From Devosia sp. Root685 (lineage in GTDB: Bacteria; Pseudomonadota; Alphaproteobacteria; Rhizobiales; Devosiaceae), in assembly GCF_001427875.1 (NCBI RefSeq), contig NZ_LMHK01000003.1:310001-374000 (forward strand): DNA of 64,000 bases. The letters run 5' to 3'. The notes beneath the pieces were generated by a model, which was not told where the DNA came from, did no database searches, and was given only the letters and a program-made list of their open reading frames with translations. A program made the translations under genes and the position numbers. Shown piece after piece: positions 35,361-43,927 of this stretch. Numbering within the stretch: position 1 is the stretch's first letter; the number at the start of each line of letters is the position of its first letter.

Positions 35361-37066
35361 CCAATAATAAGCCCCAAGCCAGGGACGTTTCCGCACTTTC
35401 CACGGCGCTCGCCAAGCCGCGCCAGGAGATCGAGGAGGCTTTCGTTTCCGTCGGTTCGCGCCTGTCCGAAGGCGCGGCCATGCTCAACAAGCTGACGCGG
35501 CAATTCGAAGCCCTGCCCGCCGCTTTGCAGGGTGAGGAGGTCAGCGAAGCCTCAAGCCAGTTGCGCGCCGTTGCCCGCACCGCGCTGCAGCTCACCGAGG
35601 ATTTTGCCAAGGAAAAGGCCGACCTGACGCGTCTCGTGGAAGTGGTTTCTGCGGCCAATGGCCCGATCAGCGTCTTGCGCCGCACGGTCAAAATGATCGG
35701 CATCGTTTCGATCAATGCGCGGGTGACGGCGGCCGGCATCGTCGGCGATAGCGACGATTTCGAGGTGTTTACCACCGATATTTCGACGCTTTCGGATTCG
35801 GCGCGCACGACCATCCACGACTTCAGCACCGTCTATCGGCAATTGGTGAGCGAGGTTGATCAGGCGGCGAGCCAGCGCGATCGCTTTGATGCGGCCCATG
35901 CCCATACGCTGACCGAACTGGCGCATAATCTCGACGAGACGCTCGAAGCGCTTGACCGGCAGCGGCAATCGGCCGTTGAAAGCTCGGCCGAGACCGGTCG
36001 CGTGTCGCGCCAGATTGTCGGCCGGATCGGCAGCGCGGTCATGGCCTTGCAGGTGGGCGATTCCACCCGCCAGCGGCTCGAACATGTGGAAGCCGGGCTC
36101 GATTGCCTCGCCGAAATCGTCGGTGGCGATGAGGCTCTCAGTGTTGAGGCGCTGACCGCAATAAGCCTGCTCGAACAGGAACAATTGCGCGCCACGGCCG
36201 CCGACTTTGCCGGCGAAGTCGGTGAGGCCGAACAGGCGCTGCAGGCGCTGGCGAGCGACGCCGGCACCATCATGGCGCGCAGCCGCAACCTTTATGGCGA
36301 TGGCGACAATGAAGCATCGGCCCTGACGGTGCTATCGGCGCAACTGCGCGTGGCAACGGAAATCCTGCGCGACTGCGAAATGGAACGCAGCAAGCTCGAA
36401 GCGGTGGCGGCGGCGGTGCAGCAGACCGTTTCGATCCTCTTGGGCCACGTCGCGGCTGTTCAGGATATCGAATCCAATATGCGGCTCGTGTCGCTCAACG
36501 CGGCGGTACGCTGCGCCCAACTGGGTCCGCGCGGCGCATCGCTGACGGTGATCGCTTCGCAACTGCGCGAACTGACGACGGAAACCGTGGTGGCGGCGGA
36601 AGCGGCCATGGCCCAGCTCGATGAAGCTTCGGCGCTCGCCGGTGCCTTTGGGGCGGCGGCAGGCGGGGACAATGCCGGCCAGATCGGGCGGCTCGAACAG
36701 CAGGCCAATCACGCCATGACGCTGCTGACCCGGCTCGACGAGGGCCTGTCGGCGGCCATGGAAAGCCTCAATGCCGATGGCCCCAAGGTCATCGGTCTGT
36801 TGCAGGCGGCGGCGCGGGGCATTGATGGCCAATCGCGCCTGGCCGAAAATATGGACGACATTGCGCTGCAAATTGCCGCGCTTTCGTTGGAAGCCATGCC
36901 GAACGAGCTGACGGCGGAACTGCTGCCGGTGCTCGAACGCCTGCGGAAGACGTATACGATGGAAGCGGAGCGGCAGATCCACACCCGGCTCTTCGGCGGC
37001 GCCAGCGCGGCGCCGGTGGAAGAACCGGCGAGTGACGATATGGATCTCGAAGCGCTGATGTTTTGA
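35357..37066 (+). CDS. All-helical chemoreceptor-like protein with a CheZ-type D-x-x-x-Q motif
   Basis: 569 residues, soluble, almost entirely alpha-helical with many Ala/Leu/Glu heptads. Two stretches resemble the MCP hairpin tip: [14 protein letters not shown] (114-127) and [30 protein letters not shown] (378-405). Between them, [15 protein letters not shown] (230-244) holds Asp235-x-Thr-x-Gln239, the D-x-x-x-Q arrangement of the CheZ phosphatase. The C-terminus is acidic ([11 protein letters not shown]). The operon has no cheZ, so a role as CheY-P phosphatase or as a cytoplasmic array component is plausible. It is translationally coupled to cheB. I cannot assign it to a named family. Confidence 0.8.
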   Translation: MTNNKPQARDVSALSTALAKPRQEIEEAFVSVGSRLSEGAAMLNKLTRQFEALPAALQGEEVSEASSQLRAVARTALQLTEDFAKEKADLTRLVEVVSAANGPISVLRRTVKMIGIVSINARVTAAGIVGDSDDFEVFTTDISTLSDSARTTIHDFSTVYRQLVSEVDQAASQRDRFDAAHAHTLTELAHNLDETLEALDRQRQSAVESSAETGRVSRQIVGRIGSAVMALQVGDSTRQRLEHVEAGLDCLAEIVGGDEALSVEALTAISLLEQEQLRATAADFAGEVGEAEQALQALASDAGTIMARSRNLYGDGDNEASALTVLSAQLRVATEILRDCEMERSKLEAVAAAVQQTVSILLGHVAAVQDIESNMRLVSLNAAVRCAQLGPRGASLTVIASQLRELTTETVVAAEAAMAQLDEASALAGAFGAAAGGDNAGQIGRLEQQANHAMTLLTRLDEGLSAAMESLNADGPKVIGLLQAAARGIDGQSRLAENMDDIALQIAALSLEAMPNELTAELLPVLERLRKTYTMEAERQIHTRLFGGASAAPVEEPASDDMDLEALMF

Positions 37067-37073
37067 AAATGCA

Positions 37074-37102
37074 AAGGCTCGCGAAAGCGGGCCTTTTGTT
37101 TT
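37074..37102 (+). terminator. Rho-independent terminator of the chemosensory operon
   Basis: AAGGCTCGC, loop GAAA, GCGGGCCTT form a 9-pair stem with one G-U pair, followed by TTGTTTT. It starts 7 bases after the last stop codon. Confidence 0.85.
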
Positions 37103-37177
37103 GGGAGCGGTTGAAGAAAGGCCCCCTCACCCGCTCCGCGGCTTTGGTTGGGGCAGAATGGCGCCCCAAACTCGATT

Positions 37178-37245
37178 GTCATCCCGGCGAAGGCCGGGAC
37201 CCATCTTGAGATCTCGGGATGGGCCCCGGCCTGCGCCGGGGTGAC
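37178..37245. repeat. Family C palindromic repeat
   Basis: The second full copy of this palindrome: GTCATCCCGGCGAAGGCC, centre CATCTTGAGATCTCGGGATG, GGCCTGCGCCGGGGTGAC. It lies between the chemosensory terminator and a family B copy, in the gap between two convergent operons. Confidence 0.88.
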
Positions 37246-37285
37246 GTCCAGTGGGGGGGGGGAGCGTGTGTCCCGATGGTTCAGT

Positions 37286-37340
37286 GCCACGCCCCCGTGG
37301 TTCGAGGCTTTGCTCCGCAAAGCACCTCACCATGAGGGCT
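37286..37340. repeat. Family B palindromic repeat, single copy
   Basis: One unit: GCCACGCCCCCGTGGTTCGA at the left, TTTGCTCCGCAAAG hairpin in the middle, CACCTCACCATGAGGGCT at the right. Unlike 3071-3193 and 49124-49253 it has no inverted partner. Confidence 0.85.
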
Positions 37341-37378
37341 GCTGGGGCGTCGTGGCTTCGTATTGGGTATCGACCCGC

Positions 37379-38122
37379 TCAATATGTGCAGCGTGCACTT
37401 ACCTTGCCCCAGTCCCCAAGGCGTCCCTCGACCAAATCGGCGCCAGCGAGCGGGGCGAGGACGCGGGAGCCGGTGATCACGGTCTGGCCGGCCTTGAGGG
37501 GGAAACCGCGGGCTTCGGCATGGGGGGCGAGCCAGACGAGGGCGGCCACGATGTCGTCCCAGGAGGCGCCGGTCGCCGTGTCCTTGGCGTTCTTGCCATC
37601 AAGGAGGAGCGACACGGGCAGGGCCGCAAGGGTCGCGCGAATGTCATTGCTCAGGGCTGGGCCGACGACGACGGCGCCATTGCTCTGGAGATCGCCGAGC
37701 TGCAGGTTCCGCGGCGTCGCATCGCGATCGGTGAAGGGATTGGCGATCATTTCGAGGGCGGGATTGACCGAGGCAATGGCGGCTTCGACTTCAAAACGAT
37801 TGGGCGCGCCATAGAGATCAGCGCCGAGGAGGACGGCGACTTCGACTTCGGCGAGGAAATGGCGATGGGTTTTCGCATCGAGCGCGGCGCCATTGGCAAA
37901 GAAGCGGTTGGCGGGAATGGGCGCGCAGATCGGGTCGCCCTGGGCGCCGGCCATGATCTTCCAACCGCCCACGGGGCCGATGCCGGCAATGACGCTGTTT
38001 TGCATGGCATAGACGGCCGCCATATCGGCAGGAACCAGGGCTGCATCGACCGGGCCCACCAGCGGGCCGCCGTCATGGGCGGCGACTAGGGCTTTTACCA
38101 GGGTCTCTTGGCTGTCAGTCAT
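37379..38122 (-). CDS. 2-keto-4-pentenoate hydratase-like protein
   Basis: A 247-residue member of the MhpD/FAH superfamily, which hydrates 2-hydroxypenta-2,4-dienoates or decarboxylates related oxo-acids. Landmarks are AAVYAMQNSVIAGIGPVGGWKI, the metal-ligand segment LAEVEVAVLLGADL and GVVVGPAL-like NGAVVVGPALS. It overlaps the DeoR regulator gene by 8 bases. The M81 peptidase, MFS and NTF2-like genes further upstream on the same strand may belong to the same catabolic region. The exact substrate is unknown. Confidence 0.85.
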   Translation of the reverse strand: MTDSQETLVKALVAAHDGGPLVGPVDAALVPADMAAVYAMQNSVIAGIGPVGGWKIMAGAQGDPICAPIPANRFFANGAALDAKTHRHFLAEVEVAVLLGADLYGAPNRFEVEAAIASVNPALEMIANPFTDRDATPRNLQLGDLQSNGAVVVGPALSNDIRATLAALPVSLLLDGKNAKDTATGASWDDIVAALVWLAPHAEARGFPLKAGQTVITGSRVLAPLAGADLVEGRLGDWGKVSARCTY

Positions 38123-38906
38123 TTTTGGTCCTGTCGAGTTTGGAAGTGGAAGTTTCGATCAGCGTGATCCCCGCTTCGGCGCAGAGTGTTCTGATCGAAT
38201 CGTAGGGGCAGTGATCGGTGATGAACGTATGGGCCTGGGAAAGGTGGCCGATGCGCACCGGAGCGGTGCGAGCAAATTTGCTCGAATCCGACACGAGAAT
38301 GACGTGGCGGGCATTGGCGATGATGGCCTGCGCGACCTTCACCTCGCGAAAATCGAAATCGAAAAGGGCGCCATCCGCATCGATGGCCGAAACGCCGATG
38401 ACGGCGAAATCGACCTTGAACTGGCGGATGAAATCGACCGCTGCCTCGCCCACAATGCCGCCGTCTGACGAGCGCACGACGCCGCCCGCAATCACCACCT
38501 CCATGGTGGGAGCGACGCGCAGGCGATTGGCGACATTGATATTGTTGGTGATGACCATCAGGCCGCGATGCTCGGCCAGGGCCTGGCTGACGGCTTCGGT
38601 CGTGGTGCCGATATTGATGAAGAGCGAGGCATTGTTGGGGATCAGCGCGGCAGCGGCGCGGCCGATGGCCTGTTTTTCATCCGTGGCGATCTGGCGGCGG
38701 GCTTCATATTCGACATTTTCCACCCCCGAGGGGTGCATGGCCCCGCCATGGGTGCGTTTCAACGCGCCGCGGTCGCAGAGGAGATTGAGGTCCTTGCGGA
38801 TGGTTTGCGGGGTGACGTCGAACGCCTCGACGAGCTGCTCCACCGTGACCCCGCCCTTTTTGCGGGCGAGTTCGACGATCTGAGCCTGTCGCATTTGAGG
38901 GTTCAT
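38115..38906 (-). CDS. DeoR/GlpR family transcriptional regulator
   Basis: 263 residues with an N-terminal winged helix-turn-helix (QIVELARKKGGVTVEQLVEAFDVTPQTIRKDLNLLCDRG) and a DeoR C-terminal sensor domain that binds phosphorylated sugars (INIGTTTEAVSQAL, GGVVRSSDGGIVGEAAVDFIRQF, DSSKF). It is co-transcribed with the hydratase gene by an 8-base overlap. It may also regulate the M81/MFS genes on the other side of the family A repeat. Confidence 0.93.
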   Translation of the reverse strand: MNPQMRQAQIVELARKKGGVTVEQLVEAFDVTPQTIRKDLNLLCDRGALKRTHGGAMHPSGVENVEYEARRQIATDEKQAIGRAAAALIPNNASLFINIGTTTEAVSQALAEHRGLMVITNNINVANRLRVAPTMEVVIAGGVVRSSDGGIVGEAAVDFIRQFKVDFAVIGVSAIDADGALFDFDFREVKVAQAIIANARHVILVSDSSKFARTAPVRIGHLSQAHTFITDHCPYDSIRTLCAEAGITLIETSTSKLDRTKND

Positions 38907-38973
38907 TGGGAGCCGTTGCTTTCGGTTTTGAGTAAACGAAAGCGGCGGCGGGGGGAAGGGTGGTTTGGTGTGT

Positions 38974-39098
38974 GTGGCTCCACCCCCTCCCAGCCTCCCC
39001 CATCGAGGGGGAGGTGCAGGGCGGAGATTGTGAATAGATCGCGCGTCAAACGCGATGCGACACCTCCCCCTTGATGGGGGAGGATGGGAGGGAGTGAC
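38974..39098. repeat. Family A palindromic repeat, complete form
   Basis: Left arm CACCCCCTCCCAGCCTCCCC through GGGGGAGGTG, centre GATCGCGCGTCAAACGCGATGC (itself a GCG/CGC palindrome), right arm CACCTCCCCCTTGATGGGGG then GGATGGGAGGGAGTG. Same organisation as 11250-11385 and 54129-54244. Confidence 0.87.
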
Positions 39099-39111
39099 GG
39101 CAAGCGCGGGA

Positions 39112-40545
39112 TTATTTTGCCAGCGCCGACCACTTCACTTGCGGCACAAACGCAAAATCGCGATCAAATGGAAAGCTTGGGCGCGGTGTGTGGTTGCGGG
39201 TGGTGCGTTCGACGAACTGGTCCACGACCCCGGGCGACAGGGCCATGATGCCGGGATTGGCGATGGGGCCAAGCTCGGGCGAGAGGTAGCCTGATTTCAC
39301 CGCCACGATCTTTGCGCTGCGCGGATCGAGGCCGAGCCTGGTGAAGTCGGCGATATTGTGGAAGGGGCGGCGGCGGACGGTGAGGACGAGGTCCACGCCG
39401 CCGATGCGGACCACGGCTTCGCGGAAGAGAGGATTTTCGTGTTCGAGGAGGAAGACGACTTCCGCTGTCGTGTCGACCGGTGTCGAGGCGGTGTCGAGGC
39501 TGGCGCCGATATGGAGGGGAAGGGTGGCGCCGACGCCGGCGGCGTAGGCGGCTTCCGTCGCCGCCTTGTCGGCGATGCCGGCGAAAATGACACCTTGGGC
39601 ATTGCGGGCGATGAGGGCTGCAAGCACTTCGGCGCGGTCGCCGACGCCGCCGCCGGTAGGGTTATCGCCGGATTCGGCGAGCACGACCGGGCTAGTAGTG
39701 CTGCCAATGGCGCGGGTGACGCATTCTTCGATGGAGCCGACCTCCATGCCGAAGACGAATTGTTCGCGCACGTTCCAATAGTCCTGGGCGAGCTTGGCTG
39801 CTGCTTTTTCCATCGCTGCCGTGTCGGTGCCGGTAATGACGGCGCAGGCGGTGGAGCGGGGTTCGTCGGCCCAGACATAGCCGACCTGGAAGCTCGCATC
39901 CCAGATGCCGGTTGGTTCTTCGATCTCGTGGAGCTGAGTGTAAAAGCTTTTCGCCGGCTCATCCTGGGTGGAGGTGCGCTCGCCGGGCAGGAGGACCGGG
40001 ACGGGGGCCCAGGCGAGCTTTGGGCGGATGCCGGTGCGCAGGGCCCGGACCAGCATGGTCACGGCGCGGCGCATGGTGTCGGGTACGTCGATATGGGGCG
40101 CGGTGCGGTAGGTGGAAAAAATGTCGAGGCCATCGATGATTTTCTGGCTGACATTGCCGTGGAGATCGTAGCTACAGGCGATCACGACGTCGGCGCCGAC
40201 GAGATCGCGGACGGAGGCGATGAAGTCGCCCTCGGCGTCGAACATATTTTCCACGAACATGGCGCCGTGCATGGCGAGATAGACGCCATCGAGTGGGAGC
40301 GCGGCCTTGATACCGGCGAGAATTTCGGCCTTCCATTTCTGGTAGAGCGCGTTTTCAACGGGACCGCCGGCAATGGCGCGGGCGTGGAGCACGGTGACGA
40401 ACTCGGCCGGAAAATGCGTCAGGAAATCGAAATATTGGTCCTTGAGCATCGAGGGACCGCGCAAGACGCGGAAATCGGCCTCGCGGGCGATGACGGGATT
40501 ATAGGTGCTGCATTCGGTATGCAGGCCAGCAACGGCAATGCGCAT
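39112..40545 (-). CDS. M81 family metallopeptidase (MlrC-like), first paralogue
   Basis: 477 residues, the usual length of the M81/MlrC family, named after the sphingomonad enzyme acting on opened microcystin. The N-terminal segment is GLHTECSTYNPV, where typical members have ETNTFSP. LAMHGAMFVENMFDAEGDF and CSYDLHGNVSQK carry the His/Asp metal ligands, followed by ESGDNPTGGGVGDRAEVL. There is no signal peptide. The start overlaps the MFS stop (TGATG), so a transporter feeds a cytoplasmic peptidase. The true substrate in this organism is unknown; amide-containing metabolites are more likely than microcystin. Confidence 0.88.
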   Translation of the reverse strand: MRIAVAGLHTECSTYNPVIAREADFRVLRGPSMLKDQYFDFLTHFPAEFVTVLHARAIAGGPVENALYQKWKAEILAGIKAALPLDGVYLAMHGAMFVENMFDAEGDFIASVRDLVGADVVIACSYDLHGNVSQKIIDGLDIFSTYRTAPHIDVPDTMRRAVTMLVRALRTGIRPKLAWAPVPVLLPGERTSTQDEPAKSFYTQLHEIEEPTGIWDASFQVGYVWADEPRSTACAVITGTDTAAMEKAAAKLAQDYWNVREQFVFGMEVGSIEECVTRAIGSTTSPVVLAESGDNPTGGGVGDRAEVLAALIARNAQGVIFAGIADKAATEAAYAAGVGATLPLHIGASLDTASTPVDTTAEVVFLLEHENPLFREAVVRIGGVDLVLTVRRRPFHNIADFTRLGLDPRSAKIVAVKSGYLSPELGPIANPGIMALSPGVVDQFVERTTRNHTPRPSFPFDRDFAFVPQVKWSALAK

Positions 40546-41744
40546 CAGAGCACTCCTGGAACGTCGGCTTCTGGATTGTGATTGGTTTTAACCGGGCGCG
40601 GGGTGAGGCGTCCGGTGAGGAAAAGGCTGATCAGGAGGAATGGCACGACGCAGGCGATGCCGAAGCGGATACCAAAATGTTCGGCGACAAAGCCGATCAG
40701 CGGCGGGCCGATGAGAAAGCCGGTCAGCGCGACGAAGGAGAGGACGGCGACATTGGCCGAGGCGGCGCGATCACCGATCCCGGCTGCGGCAGTGACGGCG
40801 AGCGGGAAGCCGACGGACACGCCGACGCCGATAATGCCGAAGCCGACGAGGGCCAGTTCGACGCCGGGAGCGAAATAGAGCAAAACACCGCCGAGAACGG
40901 CGAGGGCGCCGCAGATCCTAGCGGTGTTGACGGCGCCAAAGGTGCGCTTGAGGGTGTCGCCGCCAAAACGGCCGGCGGCGACCATGAAGGCAAAGAACGA
41001 ATAGCCGAGACCGACAAGGCCGCCTTCGGCCGAGAGCGCGTCGCGGAGGAAGATGGCTGACCAATCGGCCATGGCGCCTTCGGTCATGGTGATGCCGAAG
41101 ACGAAAAGACAGATGCCAATCAGGGCCGGGCTTGGCAGCGACCAGGCCGATTTTTGCGCCTGTCCCTCGGTGGGGGCGTCATGAAGTCTTGGCAGGGCAG
41201 AGCCAGTGATCATTGCAACCGGCAGCACCAGCGCTGCCAGCAGCGGCACGGCGATCTGGGGGGCGAGGCCGATTGCGGCAAAGCCTGAGCCGATGAGACT
41301 GCCCACCATGATGCCCAGCGACCAGCAGCCATGGGAGGTGTTCATGATCATCTTGCCGCTCGATTTTTCCACGAGATCGGCTTGGACGTTTAGGCCCAGT
41401 TCGACAAAGGAAATGGCGGAGCCGGCCAGCATCAGGGCGATGAAGAGCGCGATCGGGTGCGGTGCGAGGACCGGGAGGCTCGCGGCGATGGAATAAAACA
41501 CAAAGCCCCAGATGATGGCGCTGCGGGCGCCGATTTTTGCCACCAGCGGCCCGGCAAAGGGCAGGGTGATAAGGGTGCCGCAGGGCATGCCGAGGAGGGC
41601 CAGCGCCAGCGCGGCGGGTCCGAGGCCGAGCCCGGCCTGGATTTCGGGAATGCGCGGCAGCCAGGAGCCGAAGGCCACGGGCTGGAGGAAGAAGACCAGC
41701 ATGACGAGGCGCTGGGGGGAGAGGAAGGACATGGTGTCTGCCAT
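40545..41744 (-). CDS. MFS transporter
   Basis: 399 residues with about 12 membrane segments in two homologous halves. The N-terminal half has LGMPCGTLITLPFAGPLVAKIGAR as the inter-helix 2-3 signature, and the opening helix reads FFLQPVAFGSWLPRIPEIQAGLGLG, which resembles the YbjJ/Fuc-type branch of the superfamily. It is coupled to the M81 peptidase gene behind it. Direction and substrate are not deducible; import of the peptidase substrate is the simplest reading. Confidence 0.9.
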   Translation of the reverse strand: MADTMSFLSPQRLVMLVFFLQPVAFGSWLPRIPEIQAGLGLGPAALALALLGMPCGTLITLPFAGPLVAKIGARSAIIWGFVFYSIAASLPVLAPHPIALFIALMLAGSAISFVELGLNVQADLVEKSSGKMIMNTSHGCWSLGIMVGSLIGSGFAAIGLAPQIAVPLLAALVLPVAMITGSALPRLHDAPTEGQAQKSAWSLPSPALIGICLFVFGITMTEGAMADWSAIFLRDALSAEGGLVGLGYSFFAFMVAAGRFGGDTLKRTFGAVNTARICGALAVLGGVLLYFAPGVELALVGFGIIGVGVSVGFPLAVTAAAGIGDRAASANVAVLSFVALTGFLIGPPLIGFVAEHFGIRFGIACVVPFLLISLFLTGRLTPRPVKTNHNPEADVPGVL

Positions 41745-41761
41745 TCAATGAATGTCGTCGC

Positions 41762-41890
41762 GGCACCCTCACCCGTCTCGGCCTTTGGCCGATCCACCCT
41801 CTCCCCGAGGGGGAGAGGAATAAGAGGAGATCGCCGGTTTATTCTTCTCCCTCTTGGGGAGAAGGTGGCCCGAAGGGCCGGATGAGGGGG
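41762..41890. repeat. Family D palindromic repeats
   Basis: Two adjoining units: CCCTCTCCCCGAGGGGGAGAGG with GGCCTTTGGCC before it, then TCTCCCTCTTGGGGAGAAGG with GGCCCGAAGGGCC behind it. They fill the gap between the NTF2-like stop and the MFS start. Related units are at 117-235 and 51838-52066. Confidence 0.8.
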
Positions 41891-42385
41891 CTAGCGGGAC
41901 GTGGGCTTTCCCATTGGATAAGGCAGATACCCAACAAACCCGGTCAGCTTCCACTGGTCCGCAACCTTGCGGCAGAAGTAGAGCGTCTGCCAATTGAGGC
42001 GATCGACGCCGCCATTGGAGAGCTTGATCTCGCCGTTGAATTTCTTGTGGGCGATGGCGCGGTCGCCGGTGATCTCGATCTCGGTGAGGCTCGTCGCGCG
42101 GTGAATGCCGGCTTCGACGTCTTCGGCATAGGATTGCTTCTGACCCTCATGCGCCTGACGCAGCCATTCGGCGCTGTAGTCGGCGAGCGAGGGATAGCTG
42201 ATGGTCCAGCCATCGGGATTGTCGTTCTTGTTGCCGTTGATGCCGACAAAATCCTCGGCGACGAAATCGCCTTCGACCATGGACCAATCGGCGGCCACAT
42301 AGGCGGCGATGTCGCGCGGCACCAGCATGGTCCAGATATCGGAGCGGTCGGCATCATTGGGGAAGGGGTTGGTGGAAAGGCTCAT
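41891..42385 (-). CDS. NTF2-like protein of unknown function
   Basis: 164 residues. The order of elements fits the NTF2/SnoaL-like cone fold: N-terminal helix (DIWTMLVPRDIAAYVAADWSMVEGDFV), strands with EIEITGDRAIAHKKFNGEIKL and a closing NWQTLYFCRKVADQWKLTGFVGYLPY. These folds serve as small enzymes or binding domains; no catalytic set can be named. ATG 42385 is preferred, since the 14 further codons upstream are Arg/Lys-rich with no ribosome binding site. It precedes the MFS and M81 genes on the same strand, separated by family D repeats. Confidence 0.78.
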   Translation of the reverse strand: MSLSTNPFPNDADRSDIWTMLVPRDIAAYVAADWSMVEGDFVAEDFVGINGNKNDNPDGWTISYPSLADYSAEWLRQAHEGQKQSYAEDVEAGIHRATSLTEIEITGDRAIAHKKFNGEIKLSNGGVDRLNWQTLYFCRKVADQWKLTGFVGYLPYPMGKPTSR

Positions 42386-42642
42386 GTCAGGGGTCTTTCG
42401 TGATCTCTTGCGCGGTCCGCTCCTCATTTTGGGCCGCGCGATGCACTCTGTATGAAATTTTCAGGCATGTCATCTCTGGTGACGCTCATGAAAGAGGCCA
42501 CATGGATACCAATTGCGACATGCTGCGCGCTTTCCGGAGGCTTGTCCACACGGATTTTTTAGTCAAACCACTGCCAAACGCCTAGAAATACGGCAAATAG
42601 CCGCCCAAAAAGGCGCCATCGAAAAGTGGCTTAAATTGGTAT

Positions 42643-42693
42643 TGTCAACACTCTGAATCTGTGTTGACATTGTGTCATAAAGACGCCTAGTCT
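42643..42693 (+). promoter_or_regulatory. Promoter with a 27-base palindromic operator
   Basis: TGTCAACAC (42643-42651), a 9-base spacer TCTGAATCT and GTGTTGACA (42661-42669) form a perfect inverted repeat. The right arm contains a consensus -35 TTGACA (42664-42669), followed after 18 bases by TAGTCT (42688-42693) as -10. A protein bound here would block the promoter of the amino-sugar operon; the RpiR regulator at 48243 is the likely one. The rest of the 374-base gap shows no gene. Confidence 0.72.
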
Positions 42694-42759
42694 TGAAAAT
42701 CGTTTACAGAAATGCCGACTAATCCGGAAGAGATTGGCGGAAAACAGGGTATAGGGAAT

Positions 42760-43914
42760 ATGCGGGTAGGCATTATCGGCCTTGGCTATCGCTTGGCTTA
42801 TCTGGCGCGGGTCTTTACCGCTGCCCGGAGTGATTTCGAGGTCGTCGGTTATGTCGATCCGGCCCCCGCGGGCCTTCCCTATACCAAGGAGCATGGCGTC
42901 TCCGTCGGCCAGCAATATGACAGCCTCGAAGCGCTGATCGACAACGGCAATCTCGACCTGCTTATGGTCGGGTCGCCCAATCACATGCATCTCGAGCATA
43001 TCCGTATCGGCCTCGAGCGCGGCATGAAGCTGTTCGCCGAAAAGCCGGTCGTGACCTCGATCGAAGACACCATGGCCATTGCCGAACTGATCGGCAAATA
43101 TGGCTCGGACAATGTCATGGTGGGCCTCGTGCTGCGCTATGCCCCGCTTTATGTTGATCTGCGCAAGGCGCAGGCCGAAGGCAAACTGGGCAATATCGCT
43201 TCGATCGAAGCCTCGGAAACCATTCCGCCCTATCATGGCGCCTTCTTCATGCGGGACTGGCGTCGCTACGGCAAATATTCGGGCAGTTTCATGCTCGAAA
43301 AGTGCTGCCACGATCTCGATCTTTATAATGGGGTCATGGGCTGCCGCCCGCGCTATGTCGCAAGTTTTGGCGGCCGCCGCAGTTTCACGCCTGAAAATGC
43401 CCCGCAGGTGTCGGGTATCAACGATCTTGAGGTCTATCACCGCAAGCCCTCAGGCTGGATGGGCACGGACAAGGTGTTCGACAGCGATGGCGACATCATC
43501 GATTTCCAGACCGCGCTCGTGCAGTACGAAAATGGCGCGGCGCTGACCTTCCACACCAATCTCAACGTGGCTGACGATTTCCGGCGCTTTGCCGTGATCG
43601 GCGCCAAGGGCATGGCGGAGGGCGATTTCGTCCGCAACTATTTCAAGGTCACCGATGCCCGCACCTCGGATCGGCTCGAAGACAAGACTTATGAGGTCAG
43701 TTCGCTCTCGAGCCATTATGGCGCCGACGAGCAGATGGCCGAGGATATTTTGAAGCATCTCATCGATGGCGCGCCGCTGCCGGTCTCGGTGGTCGATGCG
43801 CTTGAGGCCGGGCTTCTGGCACTCTCCATGGACGAGGCGATGCGCAACAAGTCCGTGGTCGACATGGCCCCCATCTGGCAGCGTTTCGATGCTGCCCTCG
43901 GACGACAGGGCTGA
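42760..43914 (+). CDS. Gfo/Idh/MocA family oxidoreductase
   Basis: About 384 residues. VGIIGLGYRLAYLARVF is the NAD(P)-binding loop, AEKPVVTS holds the catalytic Lys, and MLEKCCHDLDLYNGVMG the substrate-site His. ATG 42760 starts right at the Rossmann strand and has AGGGA upstream; the open frame begins 16 codons earlier without a ribosome binding site. It is the first gene of the transporter operon, so it likely oxidises or epimerises the imported sugar. Some relatives are NAD-dependent glycosidases (GH109), which is an alternative. Confidence 0.92.
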   Translation: MRVGIIGLGYRLAYLARVFTAARSDFEVVGYVDPAPAGLPYTKEHGVSVGQQYDSLEALIDNGNLDLLMVGSPNHMHLEHIRIGLERGMKLFAEKPVVTSIEDTMAIAELIGKYGSDNVMVGLVLRYAPLYVDLRKAQAEGKLGNIASIEASETIPPYHGAFFMRDWRRYGKYSGSFMLEKCCHDLDLYNGVMGCRPRYVASFGGRRSFTPENAPQVSGINDLEVYHRKPSGWMGTDKVFDSDGDIIDFQTALVQYENGAALTFHTNLNVADDFRRFAVIGAKGMAEGDFVRNYFKVTDARTSDRLEDKTYEVSSLSSHYGADEQMAEDILKHLIDGAPLPVSVVDALEAGLLALSMDEAMRNKSVVDMAPIWQRFDAALGRQG

Positions 43915-43927
43915 GGAGGATAAGCCG

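Noticed and set aside
39358..40581. 407-codon open frame opposite the first M81 gene
   Set aside because: Acidic Gly/Asp-rich shadow of a well-supported metallopeptidase; no recognisable motif.
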